Shown: piece by piece, positions 1-6,435 of the stretch | Numbering within the stretch: the first letter of the stretch is position 1 | Layout of the letters: each line of letters opens with the position of its first letter | Source of the DNA: Wukongarchaeum sp048886645 | GTDB taxonomy: Archaea; Asgardarchaeota; Wukongarchaeia; Wukongarchaeales; Wukongarchaeaceae | Assembly: GCA_048886645.1 (NCBI GenBank) | Contig: JBHLKN010000054.1 | Span: 1 to 13,274 of the forward strand | Length of the DNA stretch: 13,274 nucleotides | Direction of reading: 5' to 3' | Translations under genes and position numbers: made by a program | Notes under the pieces: generated by a model | Seen by the model: the letters and a program-made list of their open reading frames with translations, nothing else | What the model was told of the DNA's origin: nothing | Database searches by the model: none

Positions 1-310
1 AGACCCCGTAGGGGTGGGACTTCTTCCTACCTCCTTTGCCTTTTATCCAAGTTTTTGTGAAGTTTCTAATGGGAATGTTCAGCCTATCTGACCAATACCT
101 CTTTGCTTCATCTTCATGGGCTCCATTCCATAGGTGGAGCCTTAGCCTGATTTTTTCTCTATCAACCCCATAGTATTGCTCGAGCCAGTCTACAAATAGT
201 TTTAGAAGTGTAGCATCTGTTATCGTTACTGCAACCTTATAGGTTCGATTCTCAGCAAACTTATCTCCTTCACACCAGTATAACATCAAACCTTCTCTTT
301 TAGAGATCAT
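1..310 (-). CDS. LAGLIDADG-like homing endonuclease in a tRNA-iMet intron (partial, 3' end outside window)
   Basis: An open frame of 103 codons starts at ATG 310-308, 17 nt after the tRNA splice site, and runs off the left edge without a stop. Residues 7-15 (GLMLYWCEG) align with a LAGLIDADG motif, with E14 in the catalytic acid position. Then come V-x-I-T-D-A-T-L-L-K-L-F, an R-L-R-L-H-L strand near 55-60, an E-A-K-R-Y-W-S helix and an I-P-I-x-N-F-x-K-T segment. I recognise this pattern from small LAGLIDADG-type proteins of archaea and bacteria, but cannot confirm it by search. Such enzymes cut the intronless allele and spread the intron. Location inside the anticodon-loop intron of the tRNA supports that role. 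Only one LAGLIDADG motif is visible, so it may act as a homodimer, or a second motif may lie off-window. Confidence 0.68.
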   Translation of the reverse strand, partial: MISKREGLMLYWCEGDKFAENRTYKVAVTITDATLLKLFVDWLEQYYGVDREKIRLRLHLWNGAHEDEAKRYWSDRLNIPIRNFTKTWIKGKGGRKKSHPYGV

Positions 311-327
311 TGGACAACCACCAACCG

Positions 328-402
328 TATGAGCCCCGCGGGATATCCTGGTTGGGCAAATCCACGGGTTATGAGTCCCCGCAGATTCTACCCCACCCCG
401 CT
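328..402 (-). tRNA. Initiator tRNA-Met (CAU), 5' part only, interrupted by two introns
   Basis: Read on the minus strand, 402-388 is AGCGGGGTGGGGTAG, the characteristic archaeal initiator start: acceptor strand AGCGGGG, TG at 8-9, D-stem GGGT. The expected continuation CCAGGATATCC, then GCGGGG and the anticodon-loop bases CTCATA, appears only at 351-328, after a 36-nt insertion. Joined, the two exons closely match archaeal initiator tRNAs such as the haloarchaeal one: D-loop with GG, G-C-rich anticodon stem, CAU anticodon. The sequence departs from tRNA right after A37, the canonical archaeal intron site, and a protein-coding intron follows. The 3' half (anticodon stem 3' strand, T-arm, acceptor 3' strand) is not in the window and should lie beyond its left edge. 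Confidence is high for the initiator identity. It is moderate for the gene being functional, because the 3' exon cannot be seen. Confidence 0.78.
352..387 (-). other. Non-canonical 36-nt tRNA intron in the D-loop of tRNA-iMet
   Basis: The boundaries are fixed by restoring the expected TAG|CCAGG exon junction; no shift of the boundary gives the same exons. The insert folds into a 10-bp hairpin: 387-378 pairs with 368-359, including two G-T pairs, around a 9-nt loop GACTCATAA. Exon bases GGGT (393-390) can pair with intron bases GCCC (357-354). That leaves 3-nt bulges AGA and AAC that contain the two cut sites, which is the bulge-helix-bulge layout cut by archaeal tRNA-splicing endonuclease. 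The outer helix is short and one T is unpaired, so the motif is relaxed rather than textbook. The hairpin loop itself resembles the initiator anticodon loop. Confidence 0.62.
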
Positions 403-504
403 GACCGTCTTTAGATCTATTTTCTATGATCCCTGATTACCTTTGCTTTTACATTTTTCTATGGAGAGATAGTCAACACATGTTTATTTATTTATCGTTA
501 TTTT

Positions 505-1335
505 TTAAGGGTATGTTTTAAGCGTTATATTTGGGCATTGTTTTTTTATCTCCTTTGAAAAATTGTAAATTTCTTCTGTGGATAACGGAAAAACATAATC
601 CTCAGGAGGGCAGCGATCAAGTCCGTAAATTTGCACGCTTTCTGGCTTTATCTTTCTATAGGCTTTTGCTAGTTCTTCAGCGTCTTTTCTTGTCGAGTTA
701 TTTGCCTCTTCTATTGGAGATTTTAAAACAAGGGTCTGTATCACCAGTTTTCCCGGATGGTTTTTTGAGAAACAAACCAAAGCATCTTTAATTTCTTCAA
801 TTGATGGAACTTTCTCATGGGGGCGATTTATCGCTTCAAACTTTTTCTGTGATGCCGTGTCAAGTTTAGCTATTACTTTATCAAAAAGGGTCAAAGCTTC
901 TTGAACACTTTGTTGTGTAATTGTACTGCTATTGGTCAAAATTACTATCGATGCTTCTGGTCTATACTTATCTCTAATTTTTTTCAAGCCTTCTGTGATT
1001 TCAACTATTCTAGGGTTTAAAGTAGGTTCACCTCTATGACCAACCATGGTAAGCGTTTCAATATGTTCGTCTGTTTTAAGCTTCTCCATAACAGATTCTA
1101 ACAGGAAAAAAGTCTCTGCCCGATTAACTCCCATAAGCCGGAAGCTTGGAGGTACAAGATCCGTAGTTCGTCCAACTTCGCAATAAATACAGTCATAAGT
1201 GCAAATTTTTCGACGTCTAGGCAAAGTACAAATACCTAAAGAACGTCCAAGCCTACGTGAATGTACCGGGCCAAAAATGTAGTTTATAATACTCAAATGA
1301 GCGTCCCAAACCTTAGTAATAAAGCTTTTACTCAC
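505..1335 (-). CDS. Radical SAM protein, COG0731 (wyosine-synthase-like) family
   Basis: This 276-residue protein has the radical SAM cluster motif C45-x3-C49-x2-C52, which binds the [4Fe-4S] cluster that cleaves S-adenosylmethionine. It is preceded by F-G-P-V-x-S-R-R-L-G-R-S-L-G-I (21-35), typical of COG0731. The glycine-rich SAM-binding strand appears as G-x-R-G-E-P-T-L-N-P, where S-G-E-P-T is more usual. COG0731 contains relatives of Taw1, the tRNA-Phe imidazoG37 enzyme, but this protein is shorter and lacks a recognisable Taw1 N-terminal cluster domain, so its substrate is unknown. The start is GTG, with no Shine-Dalgarno sequence. An A/T-rich box A candidate lies at about 1358-1370, so a near-leaderless transcript is likely. 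It follows the GTPase gene on the same strand after 48 bp and may be co-transcribed or have its own promoter. Confidence 0.82.
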   Translation of the reverse strand: MSKSFITKVWDAHLSIINYIFGPVHSRRLGRSLGICTLPRRRKICTYDCIYCEVGRTTDLVPPSFRLMGVNRAETFFLLESVMEKLKTDEHIETLTMVGHRGEPTLNPRIVEITEGLKKIRDKYRPEASIVILTNSSTITQQSVQEALTLFDKVIAKLDTASQKKFEAINRPHEKVPSIEEIKDALVCFSKNHPGKLVIQTLVLKSPIEEANNSTRKDAEELAKAYRKIKPESVQIYGLDRCPPEDYVFPLSTEEIYNFSKEIKKQCPNITLKTYP

Positions 1336-1383
1336 AAATATCTTTAAGTCTCTAAATTTTTTTTGGGACCTAAATGTTTAAAA

Positions 1384-2364
1384 TCATGTTTTTTTGGCAA
1401 GTTCCTTATGAACTTTTTCCTTTTCCCTCTCTATTTTATGGGTAATAATCTCCTCTATGAGCTCAAAGGCTTCAACCACATTATCTCCCGTTAAAGCTGA
1501 GGTTTCAATATATGGCATGGCATACCTGTCGGCTATATCTATAACCTCTTCAAATTGCACGCTTCTTTCGCACAAAAGATCCTTCTTATTACCTACAAGA
1601 ACCATGGGTATTTTACCACAAGAATTAACCACTTGATTTATCCACCAACCAATGCTTGAAAAACTATTTCGATCCGCAAGATCGAAAACGACAAGTGCTC
1701 CGTGTGTATTAGAAAAGAAGTTATGTATCATCTTGATGGTCAATTTTTGTCCACCGACATCCCAGATCCTCAGCTTTGTCGTGCTATTTTTATGTTGAAC
1801 AGTTTTAATCGCAAAATCTGCTCCTAAAGTTGAAATATATTCCTGTAAAATTTCACGGCCTAAAAGTTTCCGAAGCAAACTCGTTTTACCTGCCTTAAAA
1901 GGGCCAATAACGCAAACTTTAAAAACATAATTCAAAACAGTTTTCTCTCTTTCAGGGGGGAAAGTTTCTAAAATATTTGTGGATAATAATGCAAATTTAT
2001 CTTCCATATTTTTTGCAAAATCGATAACCTGTAGTAAACGGTTAACCAAATAAAAGCCCTCTTCAGGCATCTCATATATCTCCTGCTCCCGATTCTTTAA
2101 AACAATTAAACCTTGTGGTAGCAATTCCTTTTCTATTATGTGTCTCAAAGTTGAAGACTTTATTCCCAAACCTTTATTTTGAACCTCCCTCATAATATCA
2201 GAAAATGAAACCGACTTCCCTTTTTTCCCCTTTTTATCCAATATTTCTTCAATTATTAAAGCAATTTTAAGGAAATTTTCATGATTAAAAAGCTGGGACA
2301 TAGACTCAACAAGATCTGAAGGATCTCCTGTTAGGAGATCCAGCCACGGTAACTCAATCCTCAT
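1384..2364 (-). CDS. Winged-helix / Ras-Arf-like small GTPase fusion
   Basis: The C-terminal half (about 148-315) is a small GTPase of the Ras superfamily with all five G motifs: P-loop GPFKAGKTS (154-162), a G2 threonine in S-T-L-G-A-D-F (about 179), WDVGGQ (201-206), GNKKD (258-262) and ETSAL (287-291). WDVGGQ is the Arf-type G3, while the rest looks Rab/Rho-like. G3 has no Q-to-other change, so GTP hydrolysis is plausible. The first ~110 residues look like a winged helix: a helix-rich segment, then S-F-S-D-I-M-R-E-V, S-S-T-L-R-H-I-I-E-K-E-L, and a wing near L-I-V-L-K-N. There is no C-terminal prenylation cysteine and no membrane segment, so it is probably cytosolic. I chose ATG 2364 over the in-frame TTG one codon upstream. 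A box A candidate (minus strand CTTTTTAAAG) sits about 38 bp upstream. The gene is divergent from the V4R protein gene, a likely functional partner. Confidence 0.85.
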   Translation of the reverse strand: MRIELPWLDLLTGDPSDLVESMSQLFNHENFLKIALIIEEILDKKGKKGKSVSFSDIMREVQNKGLGIKSSTLRHIIEKELLPQGLIVLKNREQEIYEMPEEGFYLVNRLLQVIDFAKNMEDKFALLSTNILETFPPEREKTVLNYVFKVCVIGPFKAGKTSLLRKLLGREILQEYISTLGADFAIKTVQHKNSTTKLRIWDVGGQKLTIKMIHNFFSNTHGALVVFDLADRNSFSSIGWWINQVVNSCGKIPMVLVGNKKDLLCERSVQFEEVIDIADRYAMPYIETSALTGDNVVEAFELIEEIITHKIEREKEKVHKELAKKT

Positions 2365-2399
2365 CAAAAAAACCGCGCCTCTCTCGCATCTTAAGCCCT

Positions 2400-2410
2400 C
2401 TTTAAAAAGG
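2400..2410 (-). promoter_or_regulatory. Candidate TATA box for the GTPase gene
   Basis: The minus strand reads CCTTTTTAAAG about 38 bp upstream of the ATG at 2364. That spacing gives a leader of roughly ten bases. No ribosome-binding site is obvious, in line with a short-leader transcript. Confidence 0.4.
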
Positions 2411-2578
2411 AGAAAGTTAAAAAAAACTCATAACAACCTCATCACCACCCCCATATCACGCAAGTAACACCAGCACTCCCCCCCACCAAAATCCCTGTAA
2501 TCTCTCTCTTGCCCTCAAAACATTTTAAAATTGCGGGGTAGTAAAAATATTATCCTGATATATGTCAAGATGTCAGGC

Positions 2579-2590
2579 AAAAATTATATG
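2579..2590 (+). promoter_or_regulatory. Candidate TATA box for the longin-wHTH-V4R gene
   Basis: AAAAATTATATG lies 45-56 bp upstream of the ATG at 2635, predicting a leader of about 24 bases. That leader would contain GGAAG (2624-2628), 6 bases before the start codon, as a weak ribosome-binding site. Immediately upstream is an imperfect direct repeat of ATGTCA (about 2562-2576), which could bind a regulator. Confidence 0.42.
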
Positions 2591-2634
2591 CCTCATTCAT
2601 AAGCCGAAAACGCAAATCCTTCTGGAAGTTTTTA

Positions 2635-4128
2635 ATGAAGGTGAATGATCATTTGCCGCGTATTAAAAAAACGCTGAACGATAGTCTCCCCCCTATCTTT
2701 ATACTAGTCACAGTAATGGACCCAGCCATAGGTCCTATACCAGAACTTCTCATCACAAAGTCAAAAGTAGTTAAAAATAAAAAAATTTTAGAAGAATATG
2801 AAGAACTATCGGTGAGAGCATTAGGCGAAATAGGAACCTTCACAGAGGGAAACATAGACGACGTCTTCACAATAAGAACCGATCCCACAGAAACTGTCGT
2901 GCATTTCGGCGTCTTCGTTCCAGGAGGTACCCTAAACAACTTAGATAAAAAACACATAATCCTCACAGCCGTGATGAAAAGGAAGGATTTAGAGGAAGTA
3001 CAACCGATAATTTCCTACCTAAGAGAAGGTCTAAGAGAAGCAGCCATAGCTTTGAGACTTGGATCAGAGTTGGGAAAAGCAGGATCAGGCCTCCAAACCT
3101 TCCTTAAAGATCTAAGCGCGTTAGAAGAGCAAAAAGAAATTTTACAAAAACCTAGCCATAAAATAGAACCAACAAAAGAAATAATAATGGCAGAAAAACA
3201 TGTTGAAAAGCCCGTACAAAGGTTAGAAGATGAAATTATACCAATACCATTAACCCCCATAGATAAAACTAAATACGCAACCCTTCTACCAAAACCTTTA
3301 CAAGAATTCGCGATCAAAATCCTTGACCAAATAGATGGAAAAACATCCATCCAAACAATCGCAAATAGACTAAACCTCCCATTCTCCGGCGTCTATGCCT
3401 TCACCCTCAAACTCCAAAAAGCAGGCCTTATCAAACATAAACTATTCCTCGCAGACACAGATACCGCCCAAAAAATCTTATCAAAACCTCTACAAGAACC
3501 TGTAACCCCCATAAAAAGAAAAGGTCTAGAAAAACTTCTTTGGGCTCTAAAACTAAAGCTAAAGACCCGCTCCCGGTGGGTTAAAGCCCAAGATAAAATT
3601 TCCGCAAACTTCTACGGAGGCCTCTATAAGGCATACCTAAAAGCCCTGATAGAAGCAGGCGAAATAAGTCAAAAACCCACAATTTCCCAAGCAATCCTAT
3701 TCTCAGCATCTAAAAAATGGGGCCAAGAAGCCTTCGCCGGAGCTCTCGAACATTTCGGAGTAGAAAACATCCCCAAATCCTTCGAAGAAATAGGACCCTT
3801 CATTAACAGCATATGGGCAAGCATAACCGGTCACCACCTAAAACACGAAACAACTCTAAAAGACCGAAAACACATCCTAACAATCATCGACGAAAAATGC
3901 CCAATCTGCGAAGAAATAAAAGTGATACCAAGCTTCATACCTTGGGGAATATGCATCCCCATAGCAGGCTTCCTCCAAGGAATAATAGAAGATCTAATAA
4001 AAATATGGAAAAACTTGGGATACTTACAACAATACGACTACCAAGAAATAACCGTAACAGAAACAAAATGCAAAGCCAAAGAAGACAAATACTGCCTCTT
4101 CGAATGCATCCTAAAACTTAAAACATAA
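2635..4128 (+). CDS. Three-domain regulator: longin-like N-terminus, winged helix, C-terminal V4R domain
   Basis: The protein has 497 residues. Residues 20-142 follow the order strand-strand-helix-strand-strand-strand-helix: F-I-L-V-T-V-M, P-E-L-L-I-T-K, a helix at 49-64, D-V-F-T-I-R, V-V-H-F-G-V-F-V, H-I-I-L-T-A-V, then a long helix at 118-142. This is the topology of longin domains; it is an inference from pattern, not a sequence match. A polar linker (about 155-210) follows, then a winged helix (218-270: S-I-Q-T-I-A-N-R-L-N-L-P, L-K-L-Q-K-A-G-L-I). The C-terminal ~170 residues look like a V4R domain (small-molecule or metal-binding; the fold shared with TRAPP subunit Bet3). Its cysteines are C422-x2-C425, C440, and the typical end C479, C487, C491 in a C-x-A-K-E-D-x-Y-C-L-F-E-C pattern. 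The gene is divergent from the small GTPase over 270 bp. The coding strand is strikingly A/C-rich and G-poor. Alternative reading: a one-component transcriptional regulator sensing through V4R. Confidence 0.68.
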   Translation: MKVNDHLPRIKKTLNDSLPPIFILVTVMDPAIGPIPELLITKSKVVKNKKILEEYEELSVRALGEIGTFTEGNIDDVFTIRTDPTETVVHFGVFVPGGTLNNLDKKHIILTAVMKRKDLEEVQPIISYLREGLREAAIALRLGSELGKAGSGLQTFLKDLSALEEQKEILQKPSHKIEPTKEIIMAEKHVEKPVQRLEDEIIPIPLTPIDKTKYATLLPKPLQEFAIKILDQIDGKTSIQTIANRLNLPFSGVYAFTLKLQKAGLIKHKLFLADTDTAQKILSKPLQEPVTPIKRKGLEKLLWALKLKLKTRSRWVKAQDKISANFYGGLYKAYLKALIEAGEISQKPTISQAILFSASKKWGQEAFAGALEHFGVENIPKSFEEIGPFINSIWASITGHHLKHETTLKDRKHILTIIDEKCPICEEIKVIPSFIPWGICIPIAGFLQGIIEDLIKIWKNLGYLQQYDYQEITVTETKCKAKEDKYCLFECILKLKT

Positions 4129-4156
4129 TAATTAATGTCTCCTCATCCTCTATTTT

Positions 4157-4480
4157 CTATAAATCTTTACGAGGGGGACTAAAAATATCAAGGAAAATTC
4201 CTCCATCCTCTCCTACCTCTACACGGTGAGAAACACCAGAAGGTACGTGGTAAGCCATCCCCTCCCTAACACGGTAAACGTTCTCCCCTATCTCAAAATC
4301 ACCATCTCCCTTCAAAACTATGCCCGCCTGCTCCTCAACATGATCATGAAGTGGGACACTAGCATAAGGCTCAAGTTCAAACAACACAACCATAACATTC
4401 TCTCCCTTAACAAGAATCTTATACTGCACACCCTTCACAGTTTCCCGTGAAACAATATCTTGAGGATCAATTATGCCCAT
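4157..4480 (-). CDS. Small single-domain cupin protein
   Basis: This 107-residue protein carries both cupin motifs. Motif 1 is P-L-H45-D-H47-V-E-E50-Q-A-G-I-V-L-K-G and motif 2 is P-S-G-V-S-H85-R-V. The histidines and E50 are the usual metal ligands of this beta-barrel fold. Proteins of this size and layout are small cupin_2 family members that bind a divalent metal. They may act as isomerases, dioxygenases or small-ligand sensors, and the substrate cannot be deduced. The start is ATG at 4480-4478. The gene ends 28 bp from the convergent V4R gene and lies 130 bp downstream of the flavin-reductase gene on the same strand, so co-transcription with the latter is possible. Confidence 0.85.
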   Translation of the reverse strand: MGIIDPQDIVSRETVKGVQYKILVKGENVMVVLFELEPYASVPLHDHVEEQAGIVLKGDGDFEIGENVYRVREGMAYHVPSGVSHRVEVGEDGGIFLDIFSPPRKDL

Positions 4481-4612
4481 AAAAAATCACACTCACTCAA
4501 AAACTTTCATCTTCCTATTAGGATTAATGAGGGATAAGATAAAATAAAACTTTGGCGGCTAATAGGGAACTTAGCTTCACTTTGTTAAGCATTCTATCTT
4601 GAAGGTGCTTTA

Positions 4613-5176
4613 TTATATTTTTGGCATGATCGTTGTTTTAGGATCTGCTGCGCAAAATGTGTCTGATGAAAGATATAAGGCAGGATTTACCTTCTCTAGG
4701 TTTATGATGTTCTTACCTTCGCTTAATACGTCTCCATCAACGGTTATTGATACAATTTCCCCTACGAAAAGTGTGTGATCTCCCACAATTACTTCATCAA
4801 CAACTTTGCACTCAAGATGTGCATAACACTCTCTGATCCTTGGCGGTTTAACTTTTAAAGCAGGAAGCTCCGTAAAAGATGTTTCTTCAAACTTGTCGAC
4901 ATCTCGACCACTTTTCCTACCGCAGAAAAGGATATCCCTTGCTTTTTCGTAATCACAAAAGTTTGCAACAAACTCCCCTGTATCCTTAATCAGTTTATGA
5001 CTATACCTTGAAGGAGCAATAGAGATCCCGAAATAAGGCGGATCAAATGAGAGGAAAGTCGCCCAAGCCAACGTGATAATATTGCTCTTACCCTCTTTAT
5101 CCAAACAAGTCACAAGAGTAACCTTAGAAGGATAAGTAATAAAATGGGAGCGCGGATCCACTTCAACTTTTACCAT
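4613..5176 (-). CDS. Flavin reductase-like FMN-binding protein
   Basis: The protein has 187 residues and belongs to the flavin reductase-like (split-barrel FMN-binding) family. Signs are V-T-L-V-T-C near the N-terminus, T-L-A-W-A-T-F-L-S-F-D-P-P (35-47), the F-V-A-N-F region (69-73), G-R-x-S-G-R-D-V-D-K-F (86-96) and G-D-H-T-L-F-V-G-E-I-V (132-142). These line the FMN site in homologues, which bind FMN and reduce it or other acceptors with NAD(P)H or an electron carrier. The actual acceptor is unknown. The frame stays open for 19 more codons upstream, but I chose ATG 5176 because TAGGAGGT ends 6 bases before it. It is divergent from endonuclease IV, with 115 bp between the starts. Confidence 0.85.
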   Translation of the reverse strand: MVKVEVDPRSHFITYPSKVTLVTCLDKEGKSNIITLAWATFLSFDPPYFGISIAPSRYSHKLIKDTGEFVANFCDYEKARDILFCGRKSGRDVDKFEETSFTELPALKVKPPRIRECYAHLECKVVDEVIVGDHTLFVGEIVSITVDGDVLSEGKNIINLEKVNPALYLSSDTFCAADPKTTIMPKI

Positions 5177-5182
5177 AACTTT

Positions 5183-5190
5183 ACCTCCTA
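5183..5190 (-). promoter_or_regulatory. Strong Shine-Dalgarno deciding the flavin reductase start
   Basis: The minus strand reads TAGGAGGT, 6 bases before ATG 5176. This favours that codon over an upstream in-frame start at 5233 that would add 19 residues outside the family's usual N-terminus. Confidence 0.75.
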
Positions 5191-5244
5191 ACAGCCAATC
5201 AATCTCACCATGAAACCTAATAAATATCAACAAAATAAATTAAT

Positions 5245-5257
5245 AAAAATATTTAAA
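5245..5257. promoter_or_regulatory. AT-rich box A region between divergent flavin reductase and endonuclease IV genes
   Basis: AAAAATATTTAAA contains the self-complementary AAATATTT, so it could serve as a TATA element on either strand. For endonuclease IV it predicts a transcript start near 5277, with a short leader holding GGTTGAT directly before ATG 5292. For the flavin reductase gene it predicts a leader of about 45 bases that includes the TAGGAGGT site. Confidence 0.42.
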
Positions 5258-5291
5258 CTTGCTTTTGTTCTTTTGTTTTTTAGTGGTTGAT

Positions 5292-6134
5292 ATGTTGCTC
5301 GGTGCTCATGTTTCAATTGCAGGTGGTTTTGATAAAGCGGTGATTCGAGGGGAGAATATTGGTTGTGACTCTATTCAAATTTTTACAAAGAGTCAACGAC
5401 AGTGGAGCGCTAAAAAAATCGATGAAAGTCAAGTAAAACTGTTTAAAAAAGCTCTTTCGAGGTCAAGAATTAAGGCTGTAGTAGTCCATACTGCCTACCT
5501 CATTAATCTTGCCAGTCCAAAAAAGGATACTCTCGAAAAATCTCAAAAAGCTTTTCTTGAAGAGATGGATAGGGCGGAAACTTTGGGCATTCCATACCTC
5601 GTTCATCACCCAGGAGCCCACTTAGATGTAGGAGAGAAAAAGGGTATAGAGTTGATAGCAGAAGGACTTAATATCTCCCTCTCTGCACGGCGAGGATATA
5701 AGGTGATGCCCCTCCTTGAGACCACAGCAGGTCAAGGCACAAATTTAGGTTATAAGTTTGAGGAACTTGTAGCAATTAGGGATCTTTTAGAGGAGAAGGA
5801 GAGGGTAGGTGTTTGTCTTGATACTTCCCACATCTTTGCTGCAGGATATGATATAAGAACAAAAGATGCTTACGAAAAAACCATGGAAACCTTTGACGAA
5901 ATCATAGGCTTATCCTTATTAAAGGCAGTTCATCTAAATGATTCAAAGATAGATCTAGGAAAACGTGTTGACAGGCATGAACACATAGGGAAAGGAAAAA
6001 TAGGCCTTGAAGCCTTCAGCTTTTTGGTAAACGATGAACGATTGAAAAGTATCCCAGGCTGCTTAGAAACTCCGGGAAGCGAAGAAGATTTCAAAAAAAA
6101 CCTACAAACCCTCAGAACCCTCCTCAAGAAATAA
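5292..6134 (+). CDS. nfo: Endonuclease IV (AP endonuclease, xylose-isomerase-like TIM barrel)
   Basis: This DNA base-excision repair enzyme cleaves 5' of abasic sites using three zinc ions. The protein is 280 residues from ATG 5292, the usual family length. It starts M-L-L-G-A-H-V-S-I-A-G-G, the classic N-terminus of the family; an in-frame TTG 11 codons upstream would add an unrelated hydrophobic stretch and is rejected. All nine zinc ligands can be placed by comparison with the E. coli enzyme: H66, H106, E143, D177, H180, H214, D227, H229 and E259. They sit in V-V-H-T-A-Y-L, H-H-P-G-A-H, L-L-E-T-T-A-G-Q-G, L-D-T-S-H, H-L-N-D-S, D-R-H-E-H-I-G-K-G and C-L-E-T-P-G. It has its own promoter and no operon partner on this strand. 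Confidence 0.95.
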   Translation: MLLGAHVSIAGGFDKAVIRGENIGCDSIQIFTKSQRQWSAKKIDESQVKLFKKALSRSRIKAVVVHTAYLINLASPKKDTLEKSQKAFLEEMDRAETLGIPYLVHHPGAHLDVGEKKGIELIAEGLNISLSARRGYKVMPLLETTAGQGTNLGYKFEELVAIRDLLEEKERVGVCLDTSHIFAAGYDIRTKDAYEKTMETFDEIIGLSLLKAVHLNDSKIDLGKRVDRHEHIGKGKIGLEAFSFLVNDERLKSIPGCLETPGSEEDFKKNLQTLRTLLKK

Positions 6135-6435
6135 ACTGGAAAAATGCATAAATTTGCTTTAAACAGAAAGATTTTAATCAAAGTTTAACTATTTTATTTT
6201 GAGGGGTTGAGTAGGCGGAGGGTTTATCATTTCTTCTTCAAAGGTTTTTAACTTTGAAAATTTAAATCAATAAAAATAAATTTAAAGCTGAGAAAAATAT
6301 GGGAACATTGATATACGCGTATAAGTTTTCTTTTATTAGTCAAATATTACTCATCTTGATATACTATAGGGGTTTTCTTTTTGAGGGGGAACTGGCGGCA
6401 AAGAAGTGATGTTCACAAACGGAGGTCTGTTTTAA
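6135..6435 (+). promoter_or_regulatory. Non-coding region ahead of cdc48 with palindrome, TATA box and strong RBS
   Basis: I see no gene in these 301 bases. It holds A/T-rich sequence, a perfect 12-bp palindrome TATACGCGTATA (6312-6323), and TTGATATAC twice, at 6308-6316 and 6356-6364, 48 bp apart. The second copy overlaps the most likely box A (ATATACTATA, 6359-6368), which would start transcription near 6388. GGAGGT (6421-6426) lies 9 bases before the GTG start of cdc48. The palindrome and repeat could form a regulator site just upstream of the promoter. Confidence 0.45.

Noticed and set aside
331..402. A tRNA on the plus strand (cloverleaf-like GGAT/ATCC D-stem and GG in a loop)
   Set aside because: The apparent anticodon loop has mismatched stems and there is no T-arm. 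The minus-strand initiator reading matches known exons far better.
2649..3350. Two open frames on the minus strand opposite the V4R gene (2649-2966 and 3015-3350)
   Set aside because: No family features or start signals, and fully explained as the complement of the longin-like and linker coding sequence.
3813..4121. Open frame of 102 codons on the plus strand inside the V4R gene
   Set aside because: It is in a different frame from the convincing V4R domain. The Asn/Arg/Lys-rich product comes from the A/C-rich composition.
5259..5291. Upstream TTG start for endonuclease IV giving 11 extra residues
   Set aside because: The extra residues are hydrophobic and overlap the promoter region. The family N-terminus begins exactly at ATG 5292.
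6201..6435. A C/D-box-like small RNA (GTGATGTT near 6406)
   Set aside because: No matching D box, D' box or terminal stem at suitable spacing.
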